Below are positions 52,156 to 60,889 of a stretch of 64,000 bases of DNA, in pieces. Location: the NCBI GenBank assembly GCA_902787185.1, contig CADAFP010000002.1, positions 1 through 64,000 on the forward strand, in the 5' to 3' direction. The stretch comes from an uncultured Bacteroidales bacterium (GTDB lineage Bacteria; Bacteroidota; Bacteroidia; Bacteroidales; Muribaculaceae). The notes under the pieces were generated by a model that saw only the letters and a list, made by a program, of their open reading frames with translations, ran no database searches and was not told the DNA's origin. Position 1 is the stretch's first letter. Every line of letters starts with the position of its first letter. Position numbers and translations under genes: made by a program.

Positions 52156-52955
52156 AAGGCAAGCTGTATCAATTCCATCGGAGCCCGCATTGCATTGCGC
52201 CCAAGCTGCATTGCTGCGGCAGGATAGACGGCAGGCATCACATGTTTCACAAATTCCCGCAGCACAGGCGTCACCGCTGCACGCAGGTCGCCATCGCCAG
52301 CAAGAAGCAATTCATCGGCAAGTTGGTCCAAGCCATTTGCCCGCCATGCCCCAAGAGCGAAATAAGCCGCATCTTGGGCGTTGGTATAAGGATAGGTGTT
52401 GGCACACAACAGGGCACCATCACGATAGATAGCCATGTCCATGCTTTCGCCACTCAAGTGGAGAAACATGCGGGCCACAGAAGCCTCATGAACTTGCTCC
52501 TTAAAGTACCCGCACAGCGGCACCAGATGATGACAAATCATGGGATAATTGAATGTGCGGCCCAGAAACGCCATCAGTCCCCTCGGCATCAGGTAAGCGA
52601 TCTTCACTCCGTTTTCGGCCGTTTGGCACACGGCAGCGTCGCCATCATCGGCAGGGAAAGCCTGACGCAGCAGCATGCCACAGTCGTCATCTTCAACGTC
52701 CAAGGGCAACAGCACGAAGTGGCGCGAGTGGATCACCACCCGCACCCGCTTGTATTCGCCCAGCAGTTCGGGCGTGTCGTAGATGGCATCCTCAAGCGCC
52801 TGCAACGACGTGTCGGTCAACAGAACCTGTCCAGTAACCAGCGAACCCTTGACCGTCGGCGTGAACAAGATATAGTCCACCTGCCTGTCGTCAATCGACA
52901 CAAGCAGTTCCCACACCTCAGGATGCTGAATGTTGATATCACTCTTCCCTTTCAT
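52146..52955 (-). CDS. DUF3822 family protein
   Basis: A 269-residue protein of the Bacteroidetes-specific DUF3822 family, which has an actin-like/ASKHA-type fold pattern (inference from repeated strand-rich halves). Function is unknown; it is regularly found next to rsmD. It lacks a signal peptide, so it is cytosolic. Its -7 box lies 7 nt upstream of the ATG. It begins the operon DUF3822-rsmD-SusC-SusD. Confidence 0.8.
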   Translation of the reverse strand: MKGKSDINIQHPEVWELLVSIDDRQVDYILFTPTVKGSLVTGQVLLTDTSLQALEDAIYDTPELLGEYKRVRVVIHSRHFVLLPLDVEDDDCGMLLRQAFPADDGDAAVCQTAENGVKIAYLMPRGLMAFLGRTFNYPMICHHLVPLCGYFKEQVHEASVARMFLHLSGESMDMAIYRDGALLCANTYPYTNAQDAAYFALGAWRANGLDQLADELLLAGDGDLRAAVTPVLREFVKHVMPAVYPAAAMQLGRNAMRAPMELIQLALCE

Positions 52956-52962
52956 GATTGCG

Positions 52963-52970
52963 CAAAATTA
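52963..52970 (-). promoter_or_regulatory. -7 element of the DUF3822 operon, leaderless arrangement
   Basis: TAATTTTG on the minus strand, 7 nt before the ATG at 52955. Confidence 0.5.
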
Positions 52971-53038
52971 CAAAAAAATGAACAACCCGACCATAAAACA
53001 AATGAAAATGTAGTATCGTCGCCCATAGTGAGAAAATT

Positions 53039-53258
53039 GGCGGCGTCTCGGGAATGCAAACAAAAAACTTAATCAATTTATGAGCATTCATGGACGTTGA
53101 TGAACATTCATGTTTCAAAAAATTGCTCTACGGCCTTTTAAGAACACGAATGACCATGAATTCCCACGAATATTCATTAATAAAAATTTATTTATGAGTT
53201 TTTTGTTTGGCACTCCGCTCGACTTGCATTATCTTTGCAGATTAGACAAACAGACCAT
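53039..53258 (+). repeat. Split palindromic unit with promoter (unit 1)
   Basis: The left part (GGCGGCGTCTCGGGAATGC..., 53039-53068) and the right part (53194-53258) match the two halves of the intact units at 54366 and 54456 but are parted by about 125 bp of A+T-rich DNA without a gene. The right part carries TTTG (53206-53209) and TATCTTTG (53230-53237) spaced 20 bp: the promoter of the DUF1016 gene. Bases 53194-53258 match 54485-54549 at 63 of 65 positions. Confidence 0.8.
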
Positions 53259-53278
53259 GTATTAGACAGATTTTTATT

Positions 53279-54337
53279 ATGGGAGACAATAAGACCAACT
53301 CACTTGTTGTGATTAATGAAGAGTTCTATTCTGAAATATCTTCAATTATTGAGTATGGTCGCCAACAAGCATATTCAGCAGTCGGTCAAGTCTCAATAAT
53401 GACTTTTTGGAAAATTGGCAAGCGAATAGTTGAAGAAGAGCAGCAAGGGGAAAAACGTGCCGAATACGGAAGCCGACTGATTGAAGGACTCTCTGAAAGA
53501 CTTCAAAAGAAGTACGGTAGTGGTTACGGTCGTCGTAATCTTGCTTACTATCGCCGTTTGTACCTCATGTTCCAAGATTGGGAGATTTTGCACACGCGTG
53601 TGCAAAATCTTTCATGGTCACATGTTCGAAGGCTGTTATCCGTCTCATCTCAAGAAGCGAGGGAATGGTATCTTGATACAGCAGCAAAAGAGATGTGGAG
53701 CGTGGCAACATTGGATCGAAATGTTTCAACGCAGTTCTACGAGCGTCGTCTTGCCGCTCAAATACCAGCATCTGCAACCGATGTAGCGAGAACCGATAAG
53801 AGCAGTCCATTAGAATATATCAAAAATCCCATGGTGGCCGAGTTCATGGGTTTTAGGCAAAACACAGCCTATAATGAAACGGAATTTGAACAGGCTCTTA
53901 TCGATAATCTCGAGAAATTCATCTTAGAACTTGGACGAGGGTTTGCCTTTGTCGAACGGCAGCAGCATATTGTAACAGATACCGCAGACTTCTTTATTGA
54001 TCTTGTGTTCTACAACTTCAAGATGAAGAGGTTTGTCATCTTTGAGTTAAAGACGCATAAACTCACTCATCAAGACATTGGACAACTTGATATGTATGTG
54101 AGGATGTATGATGACCTGGTCAAAGAGAAAGATGACCGCCCGACAATTGGAGTCCTTTTATGTACAGATACGGACAACACCATTGCCAGATATTCTGTTC
54201 TACACGAAAGCGAGCAGATTTTTGCAACTAAATATATGGCATATCTGCCCACAGAGGAAGAGCTGAAACAGGAAATTGAGCAGCAGAAACAATTCTTGCT
54301 GGAACAATACGGGCTATCGGAAAGCAAAAATGAATAA
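53279..54337 (+). CDS. DUF1016 (YhcG-like) PD-(D/E)XK nuclease-fold protein, copy 2
   Basis: A 352-residue protein with an N-terminal DUF1016 domain (about 10-100), a middle helical domain (SWSHVRRLLSV, about 118-180) and a PD-(D/E)XK C-terminal fold with DFFIDLVFYN and ELKTHK (Asp near 239, Glu-x-Lys near 257-259). A perfect 28-bp palindrome in the coding sequence (53583-53610) encodes the joint between the first two domains (EILHTRVQNL). Base composition is A+T-richer than dnaX and rsmD beside it. The gene is bracketed by copies of the dnaX promoter unit, suggesting insertion by duplication. No restriction or modification gene is adjacent. Confidence 0.87.
   Translation: MGDNKTNSLVVINEEFYSEISSIIEYGRQQAYSAVGQVSIMTFWKIGKRIVEEEQQGEKRAEYGSRLIEGLSERLQKKYGSGYGRRNLAYYRRLYLMFQDWEILHTRVQNLSWSHVRRLLSVSSQEAREWYLDTAAKEMWSVATLDRNVSTQFYERRLAAQIPASATDVARTDKSSPLEYIKNPMVAEFMGFRQNTAYNETEFEQALIDNLEKFILELGRGFAFVERQQHIVTDTADFFIDLVFYNFKMKRFVIFELKTHKLTHQDIGQLDMYVRMYDDLVKEKDDRPTIGVLLCTDTDNTIARYSVLHESEQIFATKYMAYLPTEEELKQEIEQQKQFLLEQYGLSESKNE
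53583..53610. repeat. Perfect 28-bp palindrome inside DUF1016 copy 2
   Basis: AGATTTTGCACACG followed by its exact reverse complement. It falls at the same protein position as the repeats inside DUF1016 copies 1 and 3. Confidence 0.9.
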
Positions 54338-54365
54338 ACACCATCCAAGAGACATCTGCTGATAA

Positions 54366-54425
54366 GGCGGCGTCTCGGGAGTGCCAAACAAAAAAATGAG
54401 TTTTTTGTTTGGCACTCCGCTCGAC
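54366..54425 (+). repeat. Palindromic unit 2
   Basis: Perfect 18-bp inverted repeat (54378-54395 with 54401-54418, loop ATGAG) between GGCGGCGTCTC and GCTCGAC. The TTTG in its right arm and TACTGTTG 20 bp further on (54432-54439) look like a decayed promoter. Unit period to the next copy is 90 bp. Confidence 0.85.
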
Positions 54426-54455
54426 TTTCACTACTGTTGCCTGACGGCGAAGATA

Positions 54456-54549
54456 GGCGGCGTCTCGGAAGTGCAAACAAAAAAATGAGTTTTTTGTTTG
54501 GCGCTCCGCTCGACTTGCACTATCTTTGCAGATTAGACAAACAGACCAT
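54456..54549 (+). repeat. Palindromic unit 3 with the dnaX promoter
   Basis: The third copy of the hairpin unit (54456-54514) with mismatches in the left arm. TTTG (54497-54500) in the right arm and TATCTTTG (54521-54528) are spaced 20 bp and form the dnaX promoter, 33 bp before its ATG. Confidence 0.8.
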
Positions 54550-54560
54550 TTTGTAACCCA

Positions 54561-56372
54561 ATGAGTGACAAGTATATCGTATCGGCGAGAAAGTATAGGC
54601 CTGCTACATTCCGTAGCGTGGTGGGTCAACCGTCGTTGACGCACACGTTGAAGAGTGCCATCGCCAGCGGCCGTCTGGCTCACGCCTACCTGTTTTGCGG
54701 ACCGCGTGGTGTGGGTAAGACGACCTGCGCCCGCATCTTTGCCAAGACCATCAACTGTGAACACCCCACGCCTGAGGGCGAGGCCTGCAATGAGTGCCCG
54801 TCATGCCTGGCGTTTAACGAGCAGCGCTCCTACAACATCAACGAGTTGGATGCCGCGTCTAACAACAGCGTGGACAACATCCGCGACTTGACCGAGCAGG
54901 TGCGCATCCCGCCGCAGACGGGCCGTTACCGCGTGTTTATCATCGACGAGGTCCACATGCTTTCGCAGGCCGCGTTCAACGCTTTCCTCAAGACGCTTGA
55001 GGAGCCGCCCGAGTATGCCATCTTCATCCTTGCCACCACCGAGAAGCAAAAGGTCATCCCCACCATCCTGTCGCGTTGCCAGATTTATGACTTCGCGCGC
55101 ATCACCGTGCCCGACATCGTGCAACAGCTGCAGTATGTGTGTGAACAAGAGAACATCGAGGCCGAACCCGCCGCCCTCAACGTCATCGCCCAAAAGGCCG
55201 ACGGCGCCATGCGCGACGCTTTGTCCATCTTTGACCAAGTAGCCGCCTCGACCGAGGGACACATCACCTACCAGAGTGCCCTCGATAACCTGAATGTACT
55301 CGACTACGACTACTACTTCAGGCTTGTGGACACCTTCCTTGCCGGGGACGTCATGCAGGCGTTGCTCATCTACAAGGAAATACGCGACAAGGGCTTCGAC
55401 TCACAGTTCTTTGTCAACGGGCTGGCACAGCACCTGCGCGACCTGATGGTGGCCAGCACGCCCCAAACGCGCAAGCTGCTCGAGATGAACGACGAGGTAG
55501 CCAGCCGCTATGGCCAACAGAGCACCAAACTGTCGCCCGCGTTCTATTATCGCGCATTGGACTTGTGCAACAGTTGTGACCTGAATTACCGCAACGCCAG
55601 CAGCAAGCAATTGCTGGTGGAACTGACGCTCGTCAAGCTGTGTCAACTTGTGGCTCCGATGCAACAGCCCGCTGCCCAGCCTTCATTGCAAAAGATTGCG
55701 GCACAGCCTGCTCCGCAGCAGCCGCGCACGGCACAAACCGCGCCAGCGCCTCCCGTGGCTAAAGCGCCAACGCCTCAGGCGCCTCAGGCGCCTCAGGCAC
55801 CTCAGACGCCACAGCCCCAGCAACCACCGCAAGCGCCACACCCTGCTCAAGCAGCCCAAGCGATGCCTCCTCGCCCTGCCGCCCAACCATCGGCCAACGC
55901 AAGGCCAAGGCCACGAGCCGTGGGCAATGAGCCCCGCATCATGGTGAATGTGCCCAACGCTCCTGTTACTCAGCAGCAAACCACTGCCGCTACGCCGCAG
56001 CGCACGCAACCGTTCACCGCCCAGCAGCTACTTGACGCCTGGCAAAGCTACATCGACCAGCACCCCCAAGAACGGGCTTTGTGCACGACCATGTCCTATG
56101 CCACACCGCAGCCAGGCAACAGCCCTGAGCATTATGTGATGACTGTGGGCAGTCCCGCCGAACAGAAAAACGTCGAAGAGTACAAAACGGCACTGCTGAA
56201 GTTCCTGAGTGACGCCGTTAAGAATGACCGCCTGATGCTCGACGTCAAGGTGAGCGAAGTGCCCATCGACACGCCCAAAATACTGTCCCCGCGCGAGGTT
56301 GTGGAGCAAATCAAGCAACACAACCCCAATTTCACCCAATTCCTGAAAGACTTCGACCTAGGCCTCGCCTAA
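54561..56372 (+). CDS. dnaX: DNA polymerase III subunit gamma/tau
   Basis: Clamp-loader ATPase of the replicative polymerase. Walker A GPRGVGKTT (about residues 45-53), a zinc-binding cluster near 65-80 (CEHPTPEGEACNECPSC), the DEVH Walker B near 125 and sensor motifs follow. Domain III ends near 360. A proline/glutamine-rich linker with APQ repeats covers about 370-460, then a small C-terminal domain (about 480-603). The 603-residue length is normal for Bacteroidales. No slippery A-run frameshift site was noted, so tau alone may be made. Its promoter sits in a palindromic unit that is duplicated upstream. Confidence 0.96.
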   Translation: MSDKYIVSARKYRPATFRSVVGQPSLTHTLKSAIASGRLAHAYLFCGPRGVGKTTCARIFAKTINCEHPTPEGEACNECPSCLAFNEQRSYNINELDAASNNSVDNIRDLTEQVRIPPQTGRYRVFIIDEVHMLSQAAFNAFLKTLEEPPEYAIFILATTEKQKVIPTILSRCQIYDFARITVPDIVQQLQYVCEQENIEAEPAALNVIAQKADGAMRDALSIFDQVAASTEGHITYQSALDNLNVLDYDYYFRLVDTFLAGDVMQALLIYKEIRDKGFDSQFFVNGLAQHLRDLMVASTPQTRKLLEMNDEVASRYGQQSTKLSPAFYYRALDLCNSCDLNYRNASSKQLLVELTLVKLCQLVAPMQQPAAQPSLQKIAAQPAPQQPRTAQTAPAPPVAKAPTPQAPQAPQAPQTPQPQQPPQAPHPAQAAQAMPPRPAAQPSANARPRPRAVGNEPRIMVNVPNAPVTQQQTTAATPQRTQPFTAQQLLDAWQSYIDQHPQERALCTTMSYATPQPGNSPEHYVMTVGSPAEQKNVEEYKTALLKFLSDAVKNDRLMLDVKVSEVPIDTPKILSPREVVEQIKQHNPNFTQFLKDFDLGLA

Positions 56373-56392
56373 ATTGATTAACAATGAGAAAC

Positions 56393-56433
56393 AAGCCCTA
56401 TGTTTGACTTATGCCGGTGCAAACATAGGGCTT
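56393..56433. terminator. Bidirectional intrinsic terminator
   Basis: A 14-bp perfect stem (56393-56406 with 56420-56433) and a 13-nt loop between the convergent dnaX and CotH genes, followed by TTATTATTG. The stem and part of the loop are the same as at 58-96. Confidence 0.8.
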
Positions 56434-56455
56434 ATTATTGTCGTTCTCTACTTTG

Positions 56456-58387
56456 TTACGGTAATGCGTTGATGGTGTTGGCCTTGACGGTGAAGAAGTT
56501 GTCGCTGTTGTTTTTCAACAGGTTGTACTCGCTGTGGTTACTCCAAGAGGCCGGCTTGTCCTCGATAAAGGTGTCCTCGCCCGTGTCATTGTCGATGTAT
56601 TCCTCGATTTTTTCCTGCCAATGGAGGATGCGAGCTTGGGCTATATTACGGTCCATCATGGCATTTCGCGGATTAACCAACGCCTTAAGATGGGCCACAT
56701 AAACCGCCTTGAAATCGTCAAACTTGAGGATTCTGGCAATGAGGCGGTTGTTGTCCACACCCCAATGCAGGGGATTCTGCCGCCCCGCATCATCCTGATT
56801 GCCGCACCTGAGGCTGGTGCCTAACGTGTTGTCGTAGTCGTAGGGGATGAAGAAGAACTGGTAGCCCGTGGTTCCTGTGCCATTGAAGTAGATGTAGTAG
56901 TTGTTGGCGTTGTTCCAGTAGTCGTCCCACATGCCCACAGCGACGTTGACGGCATAGGTCTTGAGCAACAGGTCAACGTTGGTCACCTGCTGGATCCAGG
57001 TGTAGAACTCACTGTCGCTGAGGTTGGTGAGTTTGTTCATAAAGTCGATGAGTTGCACACGTGCGCTGTCAAACTCGGCAGTCTGCGTCTCAAGGGTGTA
57101 GGCATGGCGGTCATCACTGTCGTCGTCATACCACATGTCACCATTAGGATTGTTGAGGCCTGCCGCGGCATTGCGGCACTTCCACAGGTAGCCCTTGTCG
57201 CTGCCAAAGAGGGCTTTTCTGTCCTTGAGATAGCGTTTATCGATAGGCTCAATCATCTCGTACACGCCATAGTATGCCTCATGGCTATCGCCCTCGACGT
57301 TGAGCCACAAGCGGCAGTAGTTGTCGCGCGGGGCCGTCCACACGCCAGCACGGCGGAACAATTCATAACAGAACATCTCGCGCACATACATCGGGTCGTC
57401 CTTGAACCACTTGAGATGCAGCTTGCGCACTCCCTGGATGGTATGGGCGTCATCATCAACATATTTGCGCAGATTCACCCCAAAGTGGGCATGATGCCAA
57501 TCGGTGTTGTTGCGCTGGTGCGTCTCACCATAACGGCCCTCGGGACGACGGCGCGAGGTATTACCCTTGAGGCGCAGTCCCACGCTGTCGATAAACGTGG
57601 TCTCGCCATCCTTGACAAACGAGGCATCGGCCATAACATACTGGGTTGTATAGGCATTGGCATCATATAATGCCAGCAACCTGTTCCACTCGCTCAGGCT
57701 CACCGAGAGGTGAATCTCGGGCAGGGCTTCGTCATCCCAGACGTAATCATAGCCCTGCTTGACTTGGTGAGGCAGTTCTCCACCCACAATGACGTCCACG
57801 AGCACTGAGAGGTCGGCAATATTGATTGTGTTGTCAAAGTTGACGTCGGCACGGCGCCTCTTGTCATAGTTGGCAAACGAGCCCAAGATGATGTCGATGA
57901 CCTCAGTGATATCGCTGATGTTGATGCTGCCATCGCCATTCACGTCGCCCACCTGAAAGTCGTAGGGATTAGGGAGTTCAGGCTCCTGATACTCGGCGAT
58001 GCTGAAGGTGAGTTGCCTCTGATTGAAGGTAAACGTGTAGTCCTTCCCTTCGCCGATAAACCTGTAAGCATGGTTGTTGTTGCTCTTTTGAGTCGAGTAC
58101 TCCGTGCCGATTGTCACATCCTGGGTGCTGTTGCCATTGGGTCCATAGCGGTAGTTGGCATTGAAATAGTTCCAATCACTATTCAAGCCATCGGCAAACA
58201 CAAACCACACCGTGCCGCTGATGTTCACCGTGTGCTTATAGATGCCGTTGCCCTGATCGACCATCTCCACACCATTGTTTGGGTCCCAGTTGCCAAAGGG
58301 GACGTTGCCGACCATATAGATGGCGCCCCATGCCGGCACAAATGCCAGCATGAGGGCCATAACTGCCAATAAGTAATACTTCTTCAT
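56456..58387 (-). CDS. CotH kinase-family exported protein with internal dockerin
   Basis: A 643-residue exported protein with a signal peptide (1-21), a starch-binding-like beta domain (about 22-130, VPFGNWDPNNGVEM), two dockerin-type repeats at about 145-205 (GDVNGDGSINISDI, DVNFDNTINIADL) and the CotH domain from about 225 to the end (GLRLKGNTSRRRPEGR, KLHLKWFKDDP, and PYDYDNTLGTS as the metal-binding segment). The dockerin lies between domains rather than at the C-terminus. It is a distant relative of the 41168 CotH protein. Substrate and role unknown. Confidence 0.85.
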   Translation of the reverse strand: MKKYYLLAVMALMLAFVPAWGAIYMVGNVPFGNWDPNNGVEMVDQGNGIYKHTVNISGTVWFVFADGLNSDWNYFNANYRYGPNGNSTQDVTIGTEYSTQKSNNNHAYRFIGEGKDYTFTFNQRQLTFSIAEYQEPELPNPYDFQVGDVNGDGSINISDITEVIDIILGSFANYDKRRRADVNFDNTINIADLSVLVDVIVGGELPHQVKQGYDYVWDDEALPEIHLSVSLSEWNRLLALYDANAYTTQYVMADASFVKDGETTFIDSVGLRLKGNTSRRRPEGRYGETHQRNNTDWHHAHFGVNLRKYVDDDAHTIQGVRKLHLKWFKDDPMYVREMFCYELFRRAGVWTAPRDNYCRLWLNVEGDSHEAYYGVYEMIEPIDKRYLKDRKALFGSDKGYLWKCRNAAAGLNNPNGDMWYDDDSDDRHAYTLETQTAEFDSARVQLIDFMNKLTNLSDSEFYTWIQQVTNVDLLLKTYAVNVAVGMWDDYWNNANNYYIYFNGTGTTGYQFFFIPYDYDNTLGTSLRCGNQDDAGRQNPLHWGVDNNRLIARILKFDDFKAVYVAHLKALVNPRNAMMDRNIAQARILHWQEKIEEYIDNDTGEDTFIEDKPASWSNHSEYNLLKNNSDNFFTVKANTINALP

Positions 58388-58429
58388 CTTGAATTTTGGT
58401 TTATTAATACTAAAAACTGATATCGTTTT

Positions 58430-58945
58430 TTATTCCTCGTACCAGGTCGAGTACATGAGGTAGTTCTTGGCGATTTTCACGTTGATCTCGCTGGCCTGCT
58501 TGGGGTCAACCATCTTTTTGAACTTCGCCGGACTACCTGCCCACAACTCGTGAGGTCCAATCTTGGTACCGCCGAGCACCACGCTGCCGGCAGCGACGAT
58601 TGCGCCCTCGCCAACCTCAGCGTGGTCCAGGATGATGCTACCCATGCCAATGAGTGCCATGTCACAGATTTTGGCACCATGCACGACCACGTTGTGGCCG
58701 ATGGACACGTCATTGCCGATTTCGGTGACCGATTTCTCATACAGGGTGTGTATCACTGCGTTGTCCTGGATGTTGACACGGTTGCCAATGGTGATGGTGT
58801 TCACGTCACCACGCAGCACGGCGTTGAACCAGATGCTGCAATCGTTGCCCATGGTCACGTCGCCCACAACAACGGCGTTGTCGGCCAGGAAACAGTTTTC
58901 GCCAATCTTGGGGTCAAACCCCCTCACTTTCTTGATAATAGCCAT
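58430..58945 (-). CDS. Gamma-class carbonic anhydrase-like hexapeptide protein
   Basis: A 171-residue left-handed beta-helix protein of the gamma carbonic anhydrase/PaaY-YrdA group. Hexapeptide repeats run through residues about 15-140; the three metal-ligand histidines are in VIHTLY and GHNVVVHG (about 68-94). Cytosolic. Whether it hydrates CO2 or has another role cannot be told from sequence alone. It lies downstream of the aminopeptidase on the same strand, across a repeat array. Confidence 0.88.
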   Translation of the reverse strand: MAIIKKVRGFDPKIGENCFLADNAVVVGDVTMGNDCSIWFNAVLRGDVNTITIGNRVNIQDNAVIHTLYEKSVTEIGNDVSIGHNVVVHGAKICDMALIGMGSIILDHAEVGEGAIVAAGSVVLGGTKIGPHELWAGSPAKFKKMVDPKQASEINVKIAKNYLMYSTWYEE

Positions 58946-59019
58946 TTTTTATTTGTCAGTTTTTTGAGGCACAACATCTTGCGCCTCAGTCGTCAGTTTT
59001 CAATTGTTTACTTAAACCC

Positions 59020-59068
59020 AACACCTAAAGCCTAATGCCTAAAACCTAAAGCCTAATGCCTAAAGCCT
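59020..59068 (-). repeat. Period-7 junction repeat array (CCTAAAR/CCTAATG type)
   Basis: Seven CCTAA heptads run up to the aminopeptidase stop codon. They are the same units as in the second half of the 3066 array. Confidence 0.8.
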
Positions 59069-60848
59069 AAATCTCACGAGTTTTGTCTGCGAGCCAAGCG
59101 GCCTCGTCGGCATTGAGCAACGGGGTGATGCGGTCACGCACCATGCGGTGGTAGTCATTGATTTGGGCCACCTCTTCGGCCGTCAGCATCGAGCGGTCAA
59201 TCAACTGCAGGTCATAGGGGTAGAGCGTCAGCGGCTCAAAGGTGAGGAACTCACCGAAATCCTCGGTTTTCTCAGCCTCAACGACCAACAACAGGTTCTC
59301 AGTGCGGATGCCGTACTCGCCCGTCTTGTACAGGCCAGGCTCATTGCTAGTGATCATGCCCGGCAGCAGCTTGACATCCACAAGATTGGTACGGATGCTC
59401 TGCGGCCCCTCATGGCATCCCAGGAAATGTCCCACACCATGGCCTGTGCCGTGGCCATAGGTCATGGCCTCTTGCCACAGTGGCAGGCGCGCAAGCACGT
59501 CGAGCTGGCAGCCAGTCGTGCCGCGGGGGAATTTGGCACGCTGCAGGGCAAGGTGGCCCTTGAGAACGAGCGTGAAGTCATGCTTCTCCTGAGCCGTGGG
59601 ATTGCCCAAGGTGATTGTGCGGGTGATGTCGGTGGTACCGTCAAGGTATTGCGCGCCACTATCCACGAGCAGAATGCCCTCACCATGCAGGGTGGAAGCG
59701 CTCTCGTCGGTCGCCTCATAGTGGACGATTGCGCCATGCTCTTTGTAACCGCATATCATGGCAAAGCTATCCTCATGATAGAGAGCCTGTTGGGAGCGGA
59801 ATTCCATACCCTTGTTCCACACGTCCACCTCGTTGATGGTGCCTGTGGGTGCCGTTTCCTCAATCCACTTGAACAGGCGCACCAGTGCGGCGCCGTCACG
59901 CTCCATGGCACGGCGGAAGCCCTCGATCTGCACATCATTCTTGAAGCACTTGAGGTCGGTGATGGGTGAACGGAAATACACCTTCTGGCACGGCAGAGCG
60001 TTGGCAAGGGTGTCGCTCACGCGGTTGGGGTCGATGAGCACCACCTCGTGCTCACTCACACGCTCCAGGAAGTGGACGATGTCATCATAGTGACGAATCC
60101 TCACGCCACAGCCCTTGAGGTGCTGACGCACCTCGTCGGTGACCTTGTTCTCGTCGATGAACAGCTCCCTGTTATTCTGTGAAATGTAAGCAAAAGCGAT
60201 AGCCACCGGAGTGAACGCCACATCATTACCGCGCAGGTTGAGCAGCCAGGCGATGTCGTCGAGGGCAGTCACCAGCATGGCCGTAGCATCATTGTCCTCA
60301 AGCACCTTGAGCAGGCGCTCGATCTTGTCGGCAGCCTCTTCTCCAGCATACTGCACGTCATGGACAAAGGCGGGCTCGCTGGGACGCGCAGGGCGGTCGG
60401 TCCAGAGTTTGTCGGCGGGATAGAACTCGGTGGCGAGCATGAAGCCGTTTTCGCCGCAGAAGCGTTCCAGCTGGTTGGCATCCTGAGCGCTATACAGGCG
60501 TCCGTCGATGGCAATGACCGAATCTTCCTCGAGCACCTCTTTCAGCCACTCGTGGATGGTGGGGTCGTTACCCATATTCTCCTTCATCATCACGAAACCG
60601 CTGTCTTCCAACTCGATTTCAGCTTGCAAGAAATAGCGGGAATCGGTCCACAAGGCAGCTTGATCGAGGGTTACCACGGCGGTGCCGTTACTGCCAGTGA
60701 AACCACAAATCCAGTCACGGAATTTCCAATGGTCACAGATGTATTCACTCTGGTGCGGGTCGGTGCCGGGAATGATGACGGCATCCACATTCAGGCGGCG
60801 CATCTCGTCGCGCAACGCCTCAAGATGAGGAAAAGTCTCTCTACTCAT
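59067..60848 (-). CDS. Xaa-Pro aminopeptidase (M24B family)
   Basis: Cytosolic metallopeptidase of 593 residues that removes N-terminal residues before proline. Two creatinase-like N-terminal domains (about 1-310) precede the pita-bread catalytic domain. Metal ligands are visible in DSGAQYLDGTTDITRT (two Asp, near 400-412), HGTGHGVGHFLGCHEGP (His near 470), SNEPGLY and TENLLLV (two Glu). A C-terminal extension of about 60 residues (FEPLTLYPYD...) is shared with eukaryote-like APP1. The length is typical of the three-domain form. Confidence 0.93.
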   Translation of the reverse strand: MSRETFPHLEALRDEMRRLNVDAVIIPGTDPHQSEYICDHWKFRDWICGFTGSNGTAVVTLDQAALWTDSRYFLQAEIELEDSGFVMMKENMGNDPTIHEWLKEVLEEDSVIAIDGRLYSAQDANQLERFCGENGFMLATEFYPADKLWTDRPARPSEPAFVHDVQYAGEEAADKIERLLKVLEDNDATAMLVTALDDIAWLLNLRGNDVAFTPVAIAFAYISQNNRELFIDENKVTDEVRQHLKGCGVRIRHYDDIVHFLERVSEHEVVLIDPNRVSDTLANALPCQKVYFRSPITDLKCFKNDVQIEGFRRAMERDGAALVRLFKWIEETAPTGTINEVDVWNKGMEFRSQQALYHEDSFAMICGYKEHGAIVHYEATDESASTLHGEGILLVDSGAQYLDGTTDITRTITLGNPTAQEKHDFTLVLKGHLALQRAKFPRGTTGCQLDVLARLPLWQEAMTYGHGTGHGVGHFLGCHEGPQSIRTNLVDVKLLPGMITSNEPGLYKTGEYGIRTENLLLVVEAEKTEDFGEFLTFEPLTLYPYDLQLIDRSMLTAEEVAQINDYHRMVRDRITPLLNADEAAWLADKTREI

Positions 60849-60889
60849 TGTTCTCTTTATTTGTTGTTTGATTATGTTTTTGTATGAAT

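Noticed and set aside
53198..53225. Sigma-54 promoter at TGGCAC...TTGC near the DUF1016 gene
   Set aside because: The spacing is 10 bp rather than 5, so it does not fit the -24/-12 rule.
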